Assembly (NCBI RefSeq): GCF_029626225.1
Contig: NZ_JARUBP010000001.1
Coordinates: 3,968,001 to 4,032,000, forward strand
Reading direction: 5' to 3'
DNA from: Asanoa sp. WMMD1127
Lineage (GTDB): Bacteria; Actinomycetota; Actinomycetes; Mycobacteriales; Micromonosporaceae
DNA: 64,000 nt
Shown here one piece after another: positions 1-8,295 of this stretch; position 1 is the stretch's first letter, and every line of letters starts with the position of its first letter. Position numbers and translations under genes: made by a program. The notes below the pieces were generated by a model. It searched no databases and was not told the origin of the DNA. It worked only from the letters and a program-made list of their open reading frames with translations.

Positions 1-97
1 GGGGTTCCTTCACTTAAGCCTTCTCTAATTGACAGGTGTTTATCGTCATCCTTCGTGTCGAGGCGCGGCTGCGGCCGCCGACGTCGAGGGAGTGAAG

Positions 98-1027
98 GTG
101 GAAGTCCGCCAGCTGGTCGGGTTGGGTGCGCGAGCGGTCGCTCTGGCGTCGTTGGTCGTGCTGGTGCCGGCGACCGCCGCGTTGGCGATCGACCGGCAAC
201 AGGCCGCGGCCCCGGCGGCGATGAGCCACCCGGGTCACGTCGCGGGCATGAACCACGCCGCGCACCAGGCGGCGATGGCCCAGGCCACCTGGGACCTCAA
301 GCACGCCGAGCACATGGCCGCGATGAACGCCCTCGAGCAGGTGCTGAAGACCTCGACGCTGCTCGCTCCACCGGAACAGCCGCTCCCGGTCCCGGTGCCG
401 CCGGACGTCGCGGTCTCCGAGAACGGCAAGTACGGGCCGCTCGGCCCCGCCGACATCGACCTGGTGGTCAAGGTCCGGCTGGCCGGCCTCTGGGAGCAGC
501 CCGCCGGCGACATGGCGGTGAAGAAGGGCCAGAGCCCGCGGGTCCGTGAGATCGGCAAGATGATCGCCGAGCAGCACGCGGTGCTCGACCAGCTCGACCG
601 CAACGCCGCCGCCAAACTGGGCATCGCCCTGCCGAACGAGCCGAACAACGACCAGAAGTTCTGGCTCCAGGAGATGGCGGACGCCGAGGGCGCCGAGTTC
701 GACTCCGTTTTCGTCGACCGCCTCCGGGCCGCACACGGCAAGGTCTTCTCCGTCATCGCCGACGTGCGGTCCGGAACCCGCAACGACGTCGTCCGCGAGC
801 TGGCCCAACAGTCGAACCAGTTCGTCGCGACCCACCTGACGCTGCTGGAGAGCACGTCCATCGTCGACTGGAAGCACCTGGCTCTGCCGCCGGAGCCCGC
901 CGACGGCCCCGTTCCCGCCGCCGGCTACATCAAGAGCGGTGTCAGCCCCACAGTCATCTGGCTGGTGTTGGGAGCGGCGCTGGTCGCCGGCACCATCACC
1001 ACGCTTCGCGTAGTCCGTCCCCGATGA
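98..1027 (+). CDS. DUF4142 protein with His/Met-rich N-terminus and C-terminal membrane anchor
   Basis: I placed the start at GTG 98 because GAGGG at 86-90 lies 7 nt upstream; GTG 92 and GTG 29 are in frame but poorly spaced. A hydrophobic export segment comes first, followed by a stretch rich in His and Met (MSHPGHVAGMNHAAH and onwards). The middle is the helical DUF4142 domain, a ferritin-like fold found in exported proteins (motif KMIAEQHAVLDQLD, later NQFVATHLTLLE). A C-terminal hydrophobic helix followed by RVVRPR suggests membrane anchoring. The His/Met segment could bind copper or another metal, which is inference. A near-consensus TTGACA lies at 29-34, but I see no convincing -10 at the right distance. 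It is followed after 40 bp by a second exported protein, so the two may work together at the cell surface. Confidence 0.8.
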   Translation: MEVRQLVGLGARAVALASLVVLVPATAALAIDRQQAAAPAAMSHPGHVAGMNHAAHQAAMAQATWDLKHAEHMAAMNALEQVLKTSTLLAPPEQPLPVPVPPDVAVSENGKYGPLGPADIDLVVKVRLAGLWEQPAGDMAVKKGQSPRVREIGKMIAEQHAVLDQLDRNAAAKLGIALPNEPNNDQKFWLQEMADAEGAEFDSVFVDRLRAAHGKVFSVIADVRSGTRNDVVRELAQQSNQFVATHLTLLESTSIVDWKHLALPPEPADGPVPAAGYIKSGVSPTVIWLVLGAALVAGTITTLRVVRPR

Positions 1028-1067
1028 AAACCGCAACGGTGAGTGTCCACATGGAAGGTGACACGGA

Positions 1068-2180
1068 ATGACCAGAACCAGGCAGCGCCCCCGCAAGAAC
1101 CGGCGGTTCATCGCCGTGTTCGCGACGCTGGCGGTGTTCGCCGGCCTCGTGGCGGTCACCCAGGTCTCGCTGGCCGGTAGCTGGCGGCGCAACAACAACA
1201 GCCTCCCGGTGTGCCCGCCGTCGGCTGCCGCCCCCGCGACCTCGCACGACCACAGCAACGAGCAGGACCCCGACGCGACGCCGCCGGCCGACGCGCCGCC
1301 CGGCGAGGTGGCCGGCGCGGCCGGTGACGGCACCACGGGCGACGCCCCGCCCGCCGACGCCGAGTCGCCGGCCGCGGACGCCCCGGCCGAGGACGCCGAG
1401 GCGGCGGCCACGACGCCGGCCGCGCAGCAGCAGCAGCAGCAGCGACGCCGTGACGGCGACCGGCAGCGGTGCCGGCCGGCCAGCACGCCGACCAGCACGA
1501 CCGGCGGCGGCTCCAACGGTGGCGGCTCCAACGGTGGCGGCTCGAACGGTGGCGGCTCGAACCCGGGCAGCACCAGTGGCCCGACCACCAACCCGACCAG
1601 CACGACCAGCCCCACCTCGGCGCCCCCGCCGCCCACGCTGCCGGAGACGCTCGGCAACACCTGTGAGGGCACGCAGCTCCAGGAGCACGACGGCTTCCAG
1701 AACGGCCCCCGCTGCGTGGGCACGCAGTTCGGTGAGGTCGGCGCCGTCGAGGACAACCCGACGCTGCTGATCAGCCGGGCGCCCGGCCTGGTCCGGGTCA
1801 ACCAGCAGTTCGACATCCAGGTCAGCACCCGCAACCTGGTCCGTGACCGGTTCCTGCCGGCCGCAGCCGGTGGCTACTACAAGGAGAGCTCGCGGCTGAC
1901 CGAGGAAGGCCTGCAGCGCGGTCACTTCCACGTCGCCTGCCGCCTGCTCAGCGGCCGCCAGGCCCAGGACCCCGCGCCGGTGCCGGCCTTCTTCAAGGCG
2001 GTCGAGGACGGTGGCGGCGGCGCCAACCCCGACACCGTGACCGTGACCGTTCCTGGTCTGGCCGCGGCCGGTGTGGCGCAGTGCGCAGCGTGGGCCGGTG
2101 ACGGTTCGCACCGCATCCCGATGATGGTGCGGGCCAACCAGATCCCCGCGTTCGACTCCGTCCGGGTCGTCGTGCGCTAG
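1068..2180 (+). CDS. secreted low-complexity protein with conserved C-terminal domain
   Basis: This 370-residue protein starts with a basic/hydrophobic signal segment (RRFIAVFATLAVFAGLVAV). A long Ala/Pro/Asp-rich linker follows, with a run of six Gln, then four GGGSN units, then a Ser/Thr/Pro linker. The C-terminal ~150 residues look folded. They contain NTCEG, a Cys pair, the phrase GHFHVACRLL and several beta-like segments (DTVTVTVPGL). I cannot name the family; I have the impression that such proteins accompany DUF4142 genes in actinomycetes. The glycine linkers suggest a spacer through the cell wall (inference). It is probably cotranscribed with the gene ending at 1027, and a hairpin at 2208-2239 may end the unit. 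Confidence 0.75.
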   Translation: MTRTRQRPRKNRRFIAVFATLAVFAGLVAVTQVSLAGSWRRNNNSLPVCPPSAAAPATSHDHSNEQDPDATPPADAPPGEVAGAAGDGTTGDAPPADAESPAADAPAEDAEAAATTPAAQQQQQQRRRDGDRQRCRPASTPTSTTGGGSNGGGSNGGGSNGGGSNPGSTSGPTTNPTSTTSPTSAPPPPTLPETLGNTCEGTQLQEHDGFQNGPRCVGTQFGEVGAVEDNPTLLISRAPGLVRVNQQFDIQVSTRNLVRDRFLPAAAGGYYKESSRLTEEGLQRGHFHVACRLLSGRQAQDPAPVPAFFKAVEDGGGGANPDTVTVTVPGLAAAGVAQCAAWAGDGSHRIPMMVRANQIPAFDSVRVVVR

Positions 2181-2207
2181 CAACAACGGAGCACTACCGC
2201 TGCGGCA

Positions 2208-2239
2208 GGGCCGGGCGTCGGGCAGCCGGCGTCCGGCCC
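2208..2239 (+). terminator. GC-rich hairpin after the DUF4142 gene pair
   Basis: GGGCCGGGCG at 2208-2217 pairs with CGTCCGGCCC at 2230-2239, ten pairs including one G-U, across a 12-nt loop. There is no T-tract, as is common for actinobacterial terminators. It sits 28 bp after the upstream stop codon. Confidence 0.5.
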
Positions 2240-2275
2240 CCGCGGCAGCACCACCCGATCCGCGAAGGGTGCATG

Positions 2276-2728
2276 ATGGACCACCGACCCGCGCCGGTAC
2301 GGATCCGAGCGCTCACCGGGGTCTACCGGTTCGACTCCGGCGTGCGGGGCGGAGCCGGCCTGCTCGCCGCCCGGCTGACCGGTGCCGGCTGCGCGTTGCG
2401 GGCCCTGACCCACCACGGCCTGCTCGTCAATCCTGAGTGGACGGCGATGGCGGCGGAGCTGATCGTCCCCATGACGCTCACCCATCTCGACCTCACCCCG
2501 GAGGCGGTCCACGCGATCGCCCGCGACGGCCGCCCCTGCGTGCTGGCCGAGACCCGCGCCGGCACCGTCCCGCTGCTGGGTCCGGCCGACCTCACCTGGA
2601 TCGGCGGCCGGGTCACCGTCTTCCTCGACGAGGTCCGCCGCGCCGCCCGCGACGCCGGCCTGACCTGGACCATGCGGATGTGGGACAACAGCCCGGCCCC
2701 GCGCTACGCGGCCAACTCCGCCTTCTGA
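2276..2728 (+). CDS. conserved-looking hypothetical protein, ~150 aa
   Basis: Two ATGs are adjacent at 2273 and 2276. The second is better spaced from AAGGG at 2265-2269. The protein is soluble, with no signal peptide or membrane helix. It has a mixed alpha/beta look (VRIRALTGVYRFDSGVRGG, ELIVPMTLTHLDLTPEAVHAIARDGRP). Codon use fits neighbouring genes, which supports real coding. I do not recognise a family. It ends 7 bp before the convergent glutamine synthetase-like gene, so the context says little about its role. Confidence 0.65.
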   Translation: MDHRPAPVRIRALTGVYRFDSGVRGGAGLLAARLTGAGCALRALTHHGLLVNPEWTAMAAELIVPMTLTHLDLTPEAVHAIARDGRPCVLAETRAGTVPLLGPADLTWIGGRVTVFLDEVRRAARDAGLTWTMRMWDNSPAPRYAANSAF

Positions 2729-2734
2729 CCGGGA

Positions 2735-4093
2735 TCAGTAGCGCCAGCGGGTCGCCGCGACCACCGTCTCGTCGTCGGCACCCTCGAACAGCGCGATCTC
2801 GCCACGCCGCACCGTTGCCACCGTGTCGATCACCGCCGGGCCCAGCGCCGCCGCGAGCACCTCGTCGGCCTCGAACGCCACCACCGCGGCGGTGAGCGAC
2901 TCCGGGAGCCGCTCGATGCCGCGCTCCGCGCGCTCGCCGGGCGCCAGCACCGCCGGGTCGACCGGCACCGGATCCGGCAGCCGCGCGGCCGCCGCGACGC
3001 CGGCCCGGCCGGCCGCGAGCAGACCGGCCAGCAGGAGATAAGGGTTCGCCGCCGCGTCGACGCACTTCACTTCCAGGTTGGCGTTGGGACCGGCGATCAT
3101 CCGCAACGCCGCTTCCCGATTCTCCAGGCCCCAGCACGCGTACGCGCCGGCCCAGAGCGACGGCATCAGCCGCAGGTAGGACGCGACCGACGGGGCCCCG
3201 AGCGCCAGCAACGCCGGCAGCCGGTCCAGGATGCCCGCCGCGAACGCCTCGCCGACGCGGTCGAGCCCGAGCGGCCCGCCACCGCCCGACATCAGGCTCG
3301 CGCCGTCGCGCCACAGGCTCAGGTGCACGTGCCGCCCGTTGCCCACGGCGCCGGCGACCACCTTGGGCGCGAACGACGGGCGCAGGCCGTGCGCGGCGCT
3401 CACCGCCCGGATCGTCTCCTGCGCCAGCACGACCGTGTCGGCCGCGCCCAGGGGATCCTCCGGCGCGACCGAGACCTCGAACTGGCCGTGCGCGTACTCC
3501 GGGTGGATCTGCTCGACCGCCACGCCCTGCGCTGCCAGCGCCGCGAGCACCTCGCGCAGATAGGGTGCCAGCTCGACCAACCTGATCATCCCGTACGCGG
3601 GCCCGGTGGTGGCCGGCGTGAACGCGTCGCCGGGGCCGCGCGAGACGCACCACTCGACCTCGAACCCGGCGCGCACGTGGATGCCGTCGGCCCCCAGCCG
3701 CCCCACCTCGCGGCGCACCAGCCAGCGGCCGTCCAGCGGGTGCGGCACGCCGGCCTGGTCGAAGCGCTCCGCCGGCGCCCACGCCCAGCCCGGCGTGGCG
3801 GCCAGCGGCACCAGCCGGTCGAGGTCGGGGTGCAGGCGCAGGTCGCCGACCGGGCCGCCGGCGAACCGGCCGAGCACCGAGCCGTCGTCGACCAGGAAGG
3901 TGTCGAACACGGGCGCCGCGCCGGCGCCCCAGGCGGCGGCGTGCGGGAGCCGGGCGAGCGGCACGGCCTTGACGCGGGTGATGCCGCTGGTGTCGACCCA
4001 GGTCAGCGCCACACCGTCGACACCGTCGGCGGCCAACCGGTCGACCGCCTCCCGTGCGCGATCGGCCCGGCTGTCGCGCTCGCTGGCCTCCAC
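2735..4093 (-). CDS. glutamine synthetase family protein (GlnA-like/FluG C-terminal type)
   Basis: At 452 residues this matches GS type I length. It shows the family pattern: an N-terminal beta-grasp region (GVDGVALTWVDTSGITRVK), then catalytic-domain motifs including GNGRHVHLSL, IHPEYAHGQFEVSVAP, and the late ANLEVKCVDAAANPYLLLAG. Such GlnA paralogues often ligate glutamate to amines other than ammonia, for example in polyamine or aromatic amine use. The divergent neighbour at 4111 is an amidohydrolase. In fungal FluG these two domain types are fused, so the pair probably acts on the same substrate, by making and hydrolysing a gamma-glutamyl or related amide (inference). The start is GTG 4093, with TAACCT 6 nt upstream and no Shine-Dalgarno, pointing to a leaderless mRNA. 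Confidence 0.88.
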   Translation of the reverse strand: MEASERDSRADRAREAVDRLAADGVDGVALTWVDTSGITRVKAVPLARLPHAAAWGAGAAPVFDTFLVDDGSVLGRFAGGPVGDLRLHPDLDRLVPLAATPGWAWAPAERFDQAGVPHPLDGRWLVRREVGRLGADGIHVRAGFEVEWCVSRGPGDAFTPATTGPAYGMIRLVELAPYLREVLAALAAQGVAVEQIHPEYAHGQFEVSVAPEDPLGAADTVVLAQETIRAVSAAHGLRPSFAPKVVAGAVGNGRHVHLSLWRDGASLMSGGGGPLGLDRVGEAFAAGILDRLPALLALGAPSVASYLRLMPSLWAGAYACWGLENREAALRMIAGPNANLEVKCVDAAANPYLLLAGLLAAGRAGVAAAARLPDPVPVDPAVLAPGERAERGIERLPESLTAAVVAFEADEVLAAALGPAVIDTVATVRRGEIALFEGADDETVVAATRWRY

Positions 4094-4110
4094 GGACCTA
4101 GGTTAGGACG
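4094..4110. promoter_or_regulatory. divergent overlapping leaderless promoters
   Basis: The 17-bp gap holds two overlapping -10 elements. On the plus strand TAGGTT (4099-4104) is 6 nt before GTG 4111. On the minus strand TAACCT (4105-4100) is 6 nt before GTG 4093. The shared core ACCTAGGT (4097-4104) is palindromic. With a start site about 7 nt after the hexamer, each transcript would begin at its own GTG. Any -35 elements must lie inside the opposite coding region. Confidence 0.7.
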
Positions 4111-5172
4111 GTGGACCTGCTGGTGGACCATCATTGCCACGGCGTCGTCACCCGGGATCTCGACCGGCCGGCTTTCGAGCGCTGGCTGACCGAGGCGGAC
4201 CGCCCGGCGCCGGGCACGACGTTCTTCGACTCGGGCCTCGGCGACACCCTCCGCGCGCACTGCTTCCCACTGCTCGACCTGCCGCCCACCGCCGCGCCGG
4301 ACGACTACCTGGCCCGCCGCGCGGAGCTCGGGCCCGCCGCCGTCACCCGGCGACTGCTGCGCGCCGCGGGTCTCGCCGCCGTGCTGGTCGACACCGGCTA
4401 CACGCCCGAGCCGTTGACGGCCCCGGCCGAGCTGGGCGAGGCGGCCGGCGCGGCGGCCTACGAGGTGGTCCGGTTGGAGTCGGTGGCCGAGTCGCTCGGG
4501 CCCACGGTCGACGCCCACGGGTTCGCGGCCGACGTTCGGGACGCGCTGGCGTCGGCCGCGGCCCGGTCCGGGACCGTGGCGTTCAAGTCGGTGGCGGCCT
4601 ACCGGGTGGGTCTCGGGCTCGGTGACCGGCGCCCGACCGACCGGGAGGTGGCGGTGGCGGCCGGGCGGTGGCTCGCGGCCGGCGGCGGTCGGCTCGCCGA
4701 CGAGACGCTGCACCGGTTCCTCGCGTTCGCGGCCCTCGACACCGGACTCCCGTTGCAGTTCCACACCGGCCTCGGCGACCGCGACGTCGACCTGCGGGCC
4801 TGCGACCCGGTGCTGCTGGCGCCGTGGCTGCGAGCGGCCGAGCCGACCGGCGTGCCGGTGCTGCTGCTGCACTGCTACCCGTTCCAACGGCACGCCGGCT
4901 ACCTGGCGCAGGTGTTCCCGACCGTCCACATGGACCTCGGGCTGACCACACACAACGTCGGCGCCCGGGCCGGCGCGGTGCTGGCCGAGGCGCTCGAGCT
5001 GTGCCCCTACGGCAAGTTCCTCTATTCCTCCGACGGTTTCGCCCTGCCGGAGCTGCATTTCCTCGGCGCGGCGCTGTTCCGGGCGGCGGCCGACGCGGAC
5101 CTGGTCCGGCGGACCACCGAGAACGCCCACCGGGTCTATCCGGCGGTGGGCGGAAGGGGCCCTGGCCGATAG
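4111..5172 (+). CDS. amidohydrolase family protein (FluG N-terminal type)
   Basis: This 353-residue TIM-barrel metal-dependent hydrolase belongs to the amidohydrolase-2 group. The early metal-binding motif is DHHCHG (residues 6-11). Further likely ligands are the His in LPLQFHTGLGDRDVDL and in LLLHCYPFQRHAGYLAQ, and the late Asp in LYSSDGFALPELHFLGA. The start GTG 4111 has no ribosome site but has TAGGTT 6 nt upstream (leaderless). It is divergent from the glutamine synthetase-like gene with only 17 bp between them, so the two are probably coregulated. The substrate is unknown; an N-acyl or gamma-glutamyl amide would fit the pairing (inference). Confidence 0.85.
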   Translation: MDLLVDHHCHGVVTRDLDRPAFERWLTEADRPAPGTTFFDSGLGDTLRAHCFPLLDLPPTAAPDDYLARRAELGPAAVTRRLLRAAGLAAVLVDTGYTPEPLTAPAELGEAAGAAAYEVVRLESVAESLGPTVDAHGFAADVRDALASAAARSGTVAFKSVAAYRVGLGLGDRRPTDREVAVAAGRWLAAGGGRLADETLHRFLAFAALDTGLPLQFHTGLGDRDVDLRACDPVLLAPWLRAAEPTGVPVLLLHCYPFQRHAGYLAQVFPTVHMDLGLTTHNVGARAGAVLAEALELCPYGKFLYSSDGFALPELHFLGAALFRAAADADLVRRTTENAHRVYPAVGGRGPGR

Positions 5173-5185
5173 GGTCCCTTCCGCC
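5149..5185. terminator. bidirectional terminator hairpin
   Basis: GGCGGAAGGGGCCCT (5149-5163) pairs with AGGGTCCCTTCCGCC (5171-5185) over a 7-nt loop, 15 pairs with one G-U in the plus transcript. It contains the stop codon of the amidohydrolase gene and lies 16 bp from the end of the convergent xylanase gene. Confidence 0.75.
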
Positions 5186-5200
5186 TCCTCACACCGCGCG

Positions 5201-6394
5201 TCAGCGGCGCGGCCTCTGTGGGATCCGCGGGAGCACGTACGGCGGGCCGCTGTAGATGAGATCCGCCTTGAGCTCGAAGTACGCCCGTTTCGGCTGGTAG
5301 TTCTCGTCCATGATGGTGGCCATCCCCTCCGGCGGGTCGGAGAACCAGCCGGGCACCCACGAGTGCTTGTCGGTGAAGCCCCACACCGTGTACGAGAGGC
5401 AGTGGCGGTCCGCCAGGCACGCCTGGAGCAGCGCGCTGTAGTTGGCCGCCGAGGCCTGGAGGCGCGGGTTGATCTCGTTGCTGTCGCCCGCCTGCACGCC
5501 CTCGGTCAACTGGCTGCGCACGTCGACCTCGGTGAACGCGGTGGCCACGCCGAGTCCGGCGAACTTCTTCAGCGCGGCCGCGACCTGAAGGGTGCTGTAG
5601 TTGCCGTACTGCGTGCCGAGGTGGCCCTGGCTGCCGACGCCATCGACCGGCACGCCGTCGCGGCGGAGCTGCCGGACCATGTCGTAGACGAACTGGGTCT
5701 TGTCGTTGGCCGGGTCACCCGAGCCGAACGCCTCGATGTTGTAGTCGTTGTAGAACAGCAGCGCCTTGGGGTCGGCGGCGCGGGCCCAGCGGAAGGCGTC
5801 GGCGATGTAGCCGGGGCCGAGGTGCTGCGCCCAGAAACCCTTGTAGTGCAACGTCGGCGGGTTGTCCCACGGGTCGCTGACCGCCTCGTTGACCACGTCC
5901 CACTGCCAGATCTTGCCCTGGTAGCGCTTGACCACCGTCGTGATGTGCTTGCGCAGCAGGTCGCGCAGCTCGTCGGTGCTGATGGAGCCGTCGTTGACGC
6001 CGTCGGTGAGCCAGGCTGGCAGCTGGTTGTGCCAGACCAGCACGTGGCCGCGGAGCTTCTGGTTGTTGCGCTTGGCGAAGGCGACCAGCTCGTCGGCCGG
6101 ACCCCAGTTGTACGTGCCGCGGGTGGGCTCGAGCTCCGCCCACTTCATCGCGTTCTCGGCGGTGACCGAGGAGAACTCCTTGGCCACGGTGGCCCGGTAC
6201 TGCGGGTCGGCGCTGTCGTTGAGCGCGGCCAGGTCGACCGCCGTGCCGAGGTAAAGGTTGTGCCGCAGGCCCAGGGTGCGCAGGCTCTGCTGGGCCGGGT
6301 CGACCGGGTGGCTCGCCGTGGCGGGCGCCGCGCCGGCCACGGCGGCCGCCATGATGACGACCGCGCCGGCGACGAGCCATCGTTTCAGCTGCAT
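5201..6394 (-). CDS. secreted endo-1,4-beta-xylanase, GH10
   Basis: This 397-residue exported enzyme hydrolyses internal xylan linkages. The start ATG 6394 follows GAAGGGAAGG, and a signal peptide (RWLVAGAVVIMAAAVAGAAPATA) comes first. The GH10 barrel follows with TAENAMKWAELEP, the WHNQLPAW motif, the acid/base Glu170 in WDVVNEAVSD, and the nucleophile Glu289 in TEVDVR. It is a single catalytic domain with no carbohydrate-binding module. Upstream on the same strand is a GH43 xylosidase, so the pair covers chain cutting outside and oligomer trimming inside the cell. The gene has its own promoter (6479-6508) with an operator-like inverted repeat across the start site. A LacI-type regulator lies nearby at 8442. 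Confidence 0.93.
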   Translation of the reverse strand: MQLKRWLVAGAVVIMAAAVAGAAPATASHPVDPAQQSLRTLGLRHNLYLGTAVDLAALNDSADPQYRATVAKEFSSVTAENAMKWAELEPTRGTYNWGPADELVAFAKRNNQKLRGHVLVWHNQLPAWLTDGVNDGSISTDELRDLLRKHITTVVKRYQGKIWQWDVVNEAVSDPWDNPPTLHYKGFWAQHLGPGYIADAFRWARAADPKALLFYNDYNIEAFGSGDPANDKTQFVYDMVRQLRRDGVPVDGVGSQGHLGTQYGNYSTLQVAAALKKFAGLGVATAFTEVDVRSQLTEGVQAGDSNEINPRLQASAANYSALLQACLADRHCLSYTVWGFTDKHSWVPGWFSDPPEGMATIMDENYQPKRAYFELKADLIYSGPPYVLPRIPQRPRR

Positions 6395-6460
6395 GTGCCC
6401 TTCCCTTCTCCGGGGGTGACCGGCGGGTTGGGGCCGGTCGGGCCGATAGTTGCGGATTGA

Positions 6461-6508
6461 GTTCCGTAACTTTTCCGAAACGTAGCGGCCGAGATTGCTC
6501 CTCGTCAA
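6461..6508 (-). promoter_or_regulatory. xylanase promoter with operator-like inverted repeat
   Basis: On the minus strand TTGACG (6508-6503) is followed after 18 nt by TACGTT (6484-6479), a good housekeeping promoter. Over the -10 and start site lies GTTTCGG-N7-ACGGAAC (6481-6461), an imperfect inverted repeat. Its centre, GGAAAAGTTACGG, resembles the palindrome CTGAAAGTTTCAG in front of the lacI-type gene, sharing the AAAGTT core. Control by the nearby LacI protein is therefore plausible. Confidence 0.5.
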
Positions 6509-6553
6509 TCCAAAAGAGTTCCGGAAATCGGACGGGCGCAGCGCTGGCGTGGA

Positions 6554-8185
6554 TCAACTCTCCCGGTACGTCGCCTCGTCGAAGTCCGCGTGGACGCCGT
6601 CGGCGCCGAGGTCCTGCACCCACAGCCCGAGAAACGCCCCGGTGAACCCCCAGGCCGCGGGCTCGCCGTCGACGATCATCGCGGCGTGCTCGTCGGAGAG
6701 GATCGTCGCGTCGAGCGCGACCGGCAGGTCGCGCCAGCCGTCGCCGTCGGCCAGGTCGTAACCGAAGCGCACCACCGGACCGTCGAACGTCGCCCGCAGG
6801 CCGACCCGGGTCGCCCCGCCGGCGTCGACGGTCAGCCCGGGGTGGGCCGTGCGCCGGCCCCGGTCGCAGCTGAGCAGCTCCACCACCACGCGGCCGTCGT
6901 CGGCCCGCGTGAGATAGAGGAAGTGCCAGTTGAGCGTGTTGTAGTAAGCCGTGACGCCGGCCAGGTGCCGGTGGTCGCGGGGCGCGAACTCGACCACCGT
7001 GGACAGTTCGCAGTGGACGGCGCCGACGCGGCGGGCGACCAGGCTGGGCCGCTGCCGGCCGACCGGCGACTGGCCGCCGTGCAGCCGCAGGTGTGACGGC
7101 CGGCTGGTCAGGTCGACCCAGTCCGGGCTGGCCGGCCGGCGCAGCGTCGACCACCACGGCCCGAGCTCCGGGCCGTCGAAGTGGTCGGTCGCCGGCTCGT
7201 CGGGCCAGGGGTGGGGCGCCAGCGCCGGCGCCGCGACCTCGTCGGCCGGCACGCCGCCGTCGATCCGCGGCCACCCGCCGTCCGGCCACTCGACCCGCTG
7301 GATCGCCGTCTCCCGACCCAGCACGCAGTTGCCCAGGGGAGTGGCGGGGCGGGCGGCCAGGTGCGCGAGGTACCAGTCGCCGTCGGGCACGCGTACCAGG
7401 CTGCCGTGGCCCGCCTTCTGCAGCCGGAGGTCCGGCCGGCCGGCCGAGGTCAGCAGCGGGCCGGCCGGGTCGACCTCGTAGGGCCCGAACAGGTCACGGG
7501 AGCGGGCCACCGTGACCTGGTGCTCCCAGCTCGTCCCGCCCTCCGCGGTGACCAGCCAGTACCAGCCCGCGTGGCGGTAGACGTGCGGTCCCTCGGTGAG
7601 GCCCACCGCCGTACCGGTGAAGATGATCCGCGGGTCGCCGACCAGTTTCCGGGCGGCCAGGTCGTAGCGCTGGATCTCGATGCCGCCGAACCGGTCACGG
7701 TCGGGCCGCCAGTCGGCGCTCAGGCTGAGCAGCCACGTGCTGCCGTCGTCGTCGTGGAACAGCGACGCGTCGAAGCCGCGGCCGTGCAGCGGGGTCGGGT
7801 CGTCCCACGGTCCCTCGATCGCCGGCGCGCTGGTGTGGAAGTTGCGGGGGTCCCAGTAGCCGCTCGCGAAGCTGGCCACGTCGCTGTAGACCAGGTGGAA
7901 CCGGCCCTCGTGGTGGGTCAGGTCGGGGGCCCAGACGCCGTTGGAGTCGCCGGCGCCGCCCAGGTCGAGCAGGCGGCGGTCAGTGATCACGCCGCCCAGC
8001 GCGCGCCAGTGCACGAGGTCGCGCGAGTGGTGCAGGCGGACACCCGGATACCACTCGAACGTCGAGGTGGCCAGGTAGTAGTCGGTGCCCACCCGCAGGA
8101 TCGACGGGTCGGGGTTGAAGCCGCGCAGGACCGGGTTCTGGATCGACCGGGCGGCGGTGGCGGTGGCTGCGGTCTCGGTCGACAT
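6554..8185 (-). CDS. GH43 beta-xylosidase/arabinofuranosidase-type glycosidase
   Basis: This 543-residue protein has no signal peptide and is probably cytoplasmic. The five-bladed GH43 domain starts at NPVLRGFNPDPSILRVG, where the Asp in PDPS is the expected general base. Then come WYPGVRLHHSRDLVHW, GVWAPDLTHH and EGPHVYRH, which carries the expected acid Glu. The last ~200 residues form the C-terminal beta-sandwich (XynB-type) seen in GH43 subfamily 11 xylosidases (FLYLTRADDGRVVVELL). ATG 8185 follows AAGGGA. It should release xylose from imported xylo-oligosaccharides. It is the first gene of the minus-strand pair with the xylanase and is divergent from the LacI-type regulator. Confidence 0.9.
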   Translation of the reverse strand: MSTETAATATAARSIQNPVLRGFNPDPSILRVGTDYYLATSTFEWYPGVRLHHSRDLVHWRALGGVITDRRLLDLGGAGDSNGVWAPDLTHHEGRFHLVYSDVASFASGYWDPRNFHTSAPAIEGPWDDPTPLHGRGFDASLFHDDDGSTWLLSLSADWRPDRDRFGGIEIQRYDLAARKLVGDPRIIFTGTAVGLTEGPHVYRHAGWYWLVTAEGGTSWEHQVTVARSRDLFGPYEVDPAGPLLTSAGRPDLRLQKAGHGSLVRVPDGDWYLAHLAARPATPLGNCVLGRETAIQRVEWPDGGWPRIDGGVPADEVAAPALAPHPWPDEPATDHFDGPELGPWWSTLRRPASPDWVDLTSRPSHLRLHGGQSPVGRQRPSLVARRVGAVHCELSTVVEFAPRDHRHLAGVTAYYNTLNWHFLYLTRADDGRVVVELLSCDRGRRTAHPGLTVDAGGATRVGLRATFDGPVVRFGYDLADGDGWRDLPVALDATILSDEHAAMIVDGEPAAWGFTGAFLGLWVQDLGADGVHADFDEATYRES

Positions 8186-8206
8186 GGGCAGCGTCCCTTC
8201 GCGTCC

Positions 8207-8228
8207 GCTTCCGGTGACTTCCGGAAGC
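8207..8228 (-). promoter_or_regulatory. inverted repeat in the GH43 leader
   Basis: GCTTCCGG (8207-8214) and CCGGAAGC (8221-8228) are perfect 8-bp arms around TGACTT, 22-43 nt upstream of the GH43 start. It could be an operator or an mRNA hairpin in the leader. The sequence alone does not decide. Confidence 0.35.
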
Positions 8229-8295
8229 CCCTCGCTCGCGCGATCGGTGCGCGTTCCGAACAAGGTACCGGCTTACATCGAGATTCGACAGTTCC

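Noticed and set aside
1501-1565. Repeated GGCGGCTC(C/G)AACGGT units as a possible CRISPR-like array
   Set aside because: They are contiguous in-frame codons for GGGSN linkers without spacers.
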